Notes under the pieces: generated by a model | Database searches by the model: none | Told to the model about the DNA's origin: nothing | What the model saw: only the letters and a program-made list of their open reading frames with translations | Program-made: the position numbers and the translations under genes | Source: Thermofilaceae archaeon | GTDB taxonomy: Archaea > Thermoproteota > Thermoprotei > Thermofilales > B69-G16 | Assembly (NCBI GenBank): GCA_027017165.1 | Contig: JALURF010000005.1 | Coordinates: forward strand, 1-6,834 | DNA: 6,834 bases | Reading direction: 5' to 3' | Shown here: positions 6,076-6,834 of the stretch, one piece after another | How positions within the stretch are numbered: the first letter of the stretch is position 1 | How the letters are laid out: each line of letters starts with the position of its first letter

Positions 6076-6103
6076 GCGGTATATAAGCCACCCTATAAAC
6101 CGC
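6076..6103. promoter_or_regulatory. Imperfect dyad with TATA-like elements between divergent genes
   Basis: The arms GCGGTATATA (6076-6085) and TATAAACCGC (6094-6103) are inverted repeats matching at 9 of 10 positions around 8 bp. Both carry TATA-like sequence. The minus-strand reading TTATATAC (6087-6080) sits 26-27 nt before the GTG of the GDPD gene. The plus-strand reading TATATAAG or CTATAAAC would give the antitoxin a leader of roughly 80-95 nt. It is probably a shared two-way promoter, possibly also a regulator site. Confidence 0.45.
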
Positions 6104-6151
6104 ATTAGAGAATCTTACATAGACCAGCCGTGTGTTACGGAATTTCGATGA

Positions 6152-6193
6152 TAGGAGATAAAGTTATCAAGCTCTTTAGTTCTTTATCTCTTA
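6152..6193. promoter_or_regulatory. 12-bp inverted repeat just before the antitoxin ribosome binding site
   Basis: TAGGAGATAAAG (6152-6163) pairs with CTTTATCTCTTA (6182-6193) with one G-U pair and nine consecutive perfect pairs, around an 18-nt loop. The right arm ends on the first base of the antitoxin Shine-Dalgarno. It may be the operator for antitoxin autoregulation, usual for vapBC operons, or an RNA hairpin in the leader that affects ribosome access. Confidence 0.45.
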
Positions 6194-6199
6194 GGTGAT
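6193..6199 (+). promoter_or_regulatory. Strong Shine-Dalgarno AGGTGAT of the antitoxin gene
   Basis: AGGTGAT lies 4 nt before the ATG at 6204 and is fully complementary to the archaeal 16S 3' end. It is the clearest ribosome binding site in the window and fixes the antitoxin start. It also shows that this message has a leader, unlike the likely leaderless GDPD gene. Confidence 0.6.
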
Positions 6200-6203
6200 T
6201 TAA

Positions 6204-6479
6204 ATGGGAAGTATCAAAGTATACATCTCAGATGATGTCGAGAAGAGATTTAGAAAAGTGGCTATGGAGTTATACGGGTATGGCAGAGGCGCCTTGAGCA
6301 TAGCTGCTGAAAAAGCGTTTAATGAATGGATCGCCAGAGTTTCAGAAGCTATAGAAGTTATCGGCTTACTAGATGACCCAGTTGAGGCGATCTACGGAAT
6401 GCTCAGCCATGTTAAGAAGAGTGGTGTTGAGCTTCAACACGAGGCTAGGAGAATTAGAGCTGAGAAAAGCGTGGGATAG
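6204..6479 (+). CDS. VapB-like ribbon-helix-helix antitoxin
   Basis: The 91-residue protein most likely binds and neutralises the PIN toxin encoded next to it and represses their shared promoter. The N terminus has one strand (SIKVYIS, residues 3-9) then a helix (DDVEKRFRKVAMELYG) and a Gly-rich turn leading into a second helix (GRGALSIAAEKAFNEWI). This is the common archaeal ribbon-helix-helix-like antitoxin pattern. The remainder, about 45-91, is helical and charged, as expected for the toxin-binding tail. The start is fixed by AGGTGAT 4 nt upstream. The stop is 3 nt before the toxin ATG, so the two are surely co-transcribed and perhaps translationally coupled. The inverted repeat directly upstream would suit autoregulation. 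The family call rests on pattern and partner. Confidence 0.8.
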   Translation: MGSIKVYISDDVEKRFRKVAMELYGYGRGALSIAAEKAFNEWIARVSEAIEVIGLLDDPVEAIYGMLSHVKKSGVELQHEARRIRAEKSVG

Positions 6480-6482
6480 CGC

Positions 6483-6834
6483 ATGTTCATAGACTCTAAT
6501 ATTTTCTTAGAGGTTCAGCTAGCGCAGAAACACGGCGAAGCTTCAAAAAAGTTTCTCAAAATGGTTCAAACTGGTGGATTAAATGCCTATACCACGGATT
6601 TCCACTTAGACAACGTAGTTACCGTTATGGAAAACTATGGAAAATCTTGGAGAGACATAGCGGTTTTCCTCACTTCTATCCTACAGTATAAAGGCTTAAC
6701 AATTTATCCTTTAATGATCTACGATAAGATAAAAGCTACAGAAATTATGAGAGATGAAGGCTTAGATTTCGACGATGCTTTAACCGCTTATGTCGCAAGG
6801 AAACTTAATTTAAAAGTTATTGTCTCATACGACT
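6483..6834 (+). CDS. VapC-like PIN-domain toxin, 3' end cut by the window
   Basis: The visible 117 residues form most of a PIN domain, the RNase fold of VapC toxins, which use magnesium to cut tRNA or rRNA. It opens with MFIDSNIFLE, where D4 is the first acidic residue. The other likely active-site acids are E50 (or D43) in the middle, D97/D98 in DFDDALTAYVA, and the terminal D117 in VSYD, matching the usual final Asp before a Phe-containing helix. The domain is intact as far as seen; only the last 10-20 residues should lie beyond the window. The ATG begins 3 nt after the antitoxin stop, the standard vapBC order. The target RNA cannot be inferred. Confidence 0.85.
   Translation, partial: MFIDSNIFLEVQLAQKHGEASKKFLKMVQTGGLNAYTTDFHLDNVVTVMENYGKSWRDIAVFLTSILQYKGLTIYPLMIYDKIKATEIMRDEGLDFDDALTAYVARKLNLKVIVSYD

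Noticed and set aside
1..6834. CRISPR array, tRNA or rRNA gene, insertion sequence
   Set aside because: I saw no regularly spaced repeats, no cloverleaf or rRNA-like stretch, and no transposase on reading both strands.

Overview
The window looks archaeal, most like a thermophilic member of the Thermoprotei/TACK side; I cannot name a species. The signs are TATA-type promoters, at least one likely leaderless start, GTG starts, AGA/AGG/ATA-rich codon use, Lys/Glu/Ile/Val-rich proteins, and families common in archaea (ACT-V4R proteins, an RHH-type antitoxin paired with a PIN toxin). Everything is inferred from sequence alone.

Layout. (1) Bases 3-3621, plus strand, form a compact gene row: the 3' part of an ACT-V4R sensor-type protein (cut by the window edge), a small helical protein of unknown function, a large secreted and membrane-anchored GH5 glycoside hydrolase, and a YkgJ-type Cys-cluster protein whose start lies inside the 3' end of the GH5 gene. 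(2) Bases 3638-4440, minus strand, converge on that row and encode a second ACT-V4R protein whose two domains lie in different frames. (3) Bases 4582-6056, minus strand, hold a two-gene unit: a glycerophosphodiester phosphodiesterase followed by a PIG-L/LmbE-type deacetylase. (4) From 6204 to the right edge, plus strand, lies a VapBC-like toxin-antitoxin pair, with the toxin cut off by the edge. A dyad carrying TATA-like elements separates regions 3 and 4.

The most interesting signal is in region 2. The ACT frame stops at 4110-4108, and the V4R frame is open through the same point with no ATG, GTG or TTG until 3916, halfway through the domain. The junction carries CCCTTTT (4120-4114) phased C CCT TTT in the ACT frame, a canonical -1 slippery heptamer. 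It is followed after 6 nt by a small, weak hairpin. A -1 slip there gives a 267-residue protein that aligns almost without gaps to the intact paralogue at 3-635. It may be programmed frameshifting, a recent frameshift mutation, or a one-base error in a T run.

Functionally, the GH5 enzyme suggests extracellular polysaccharide or glycoconjugate breakdown. The deacetylase and phosphodiesterase could handle N-acetyl sugar or glycerophosphodiester products. The two ACT-V4R proteins look like small-molecule sensors flanking the GH5/YkgJ genes. These functional links are inference from gene neighbourhood.
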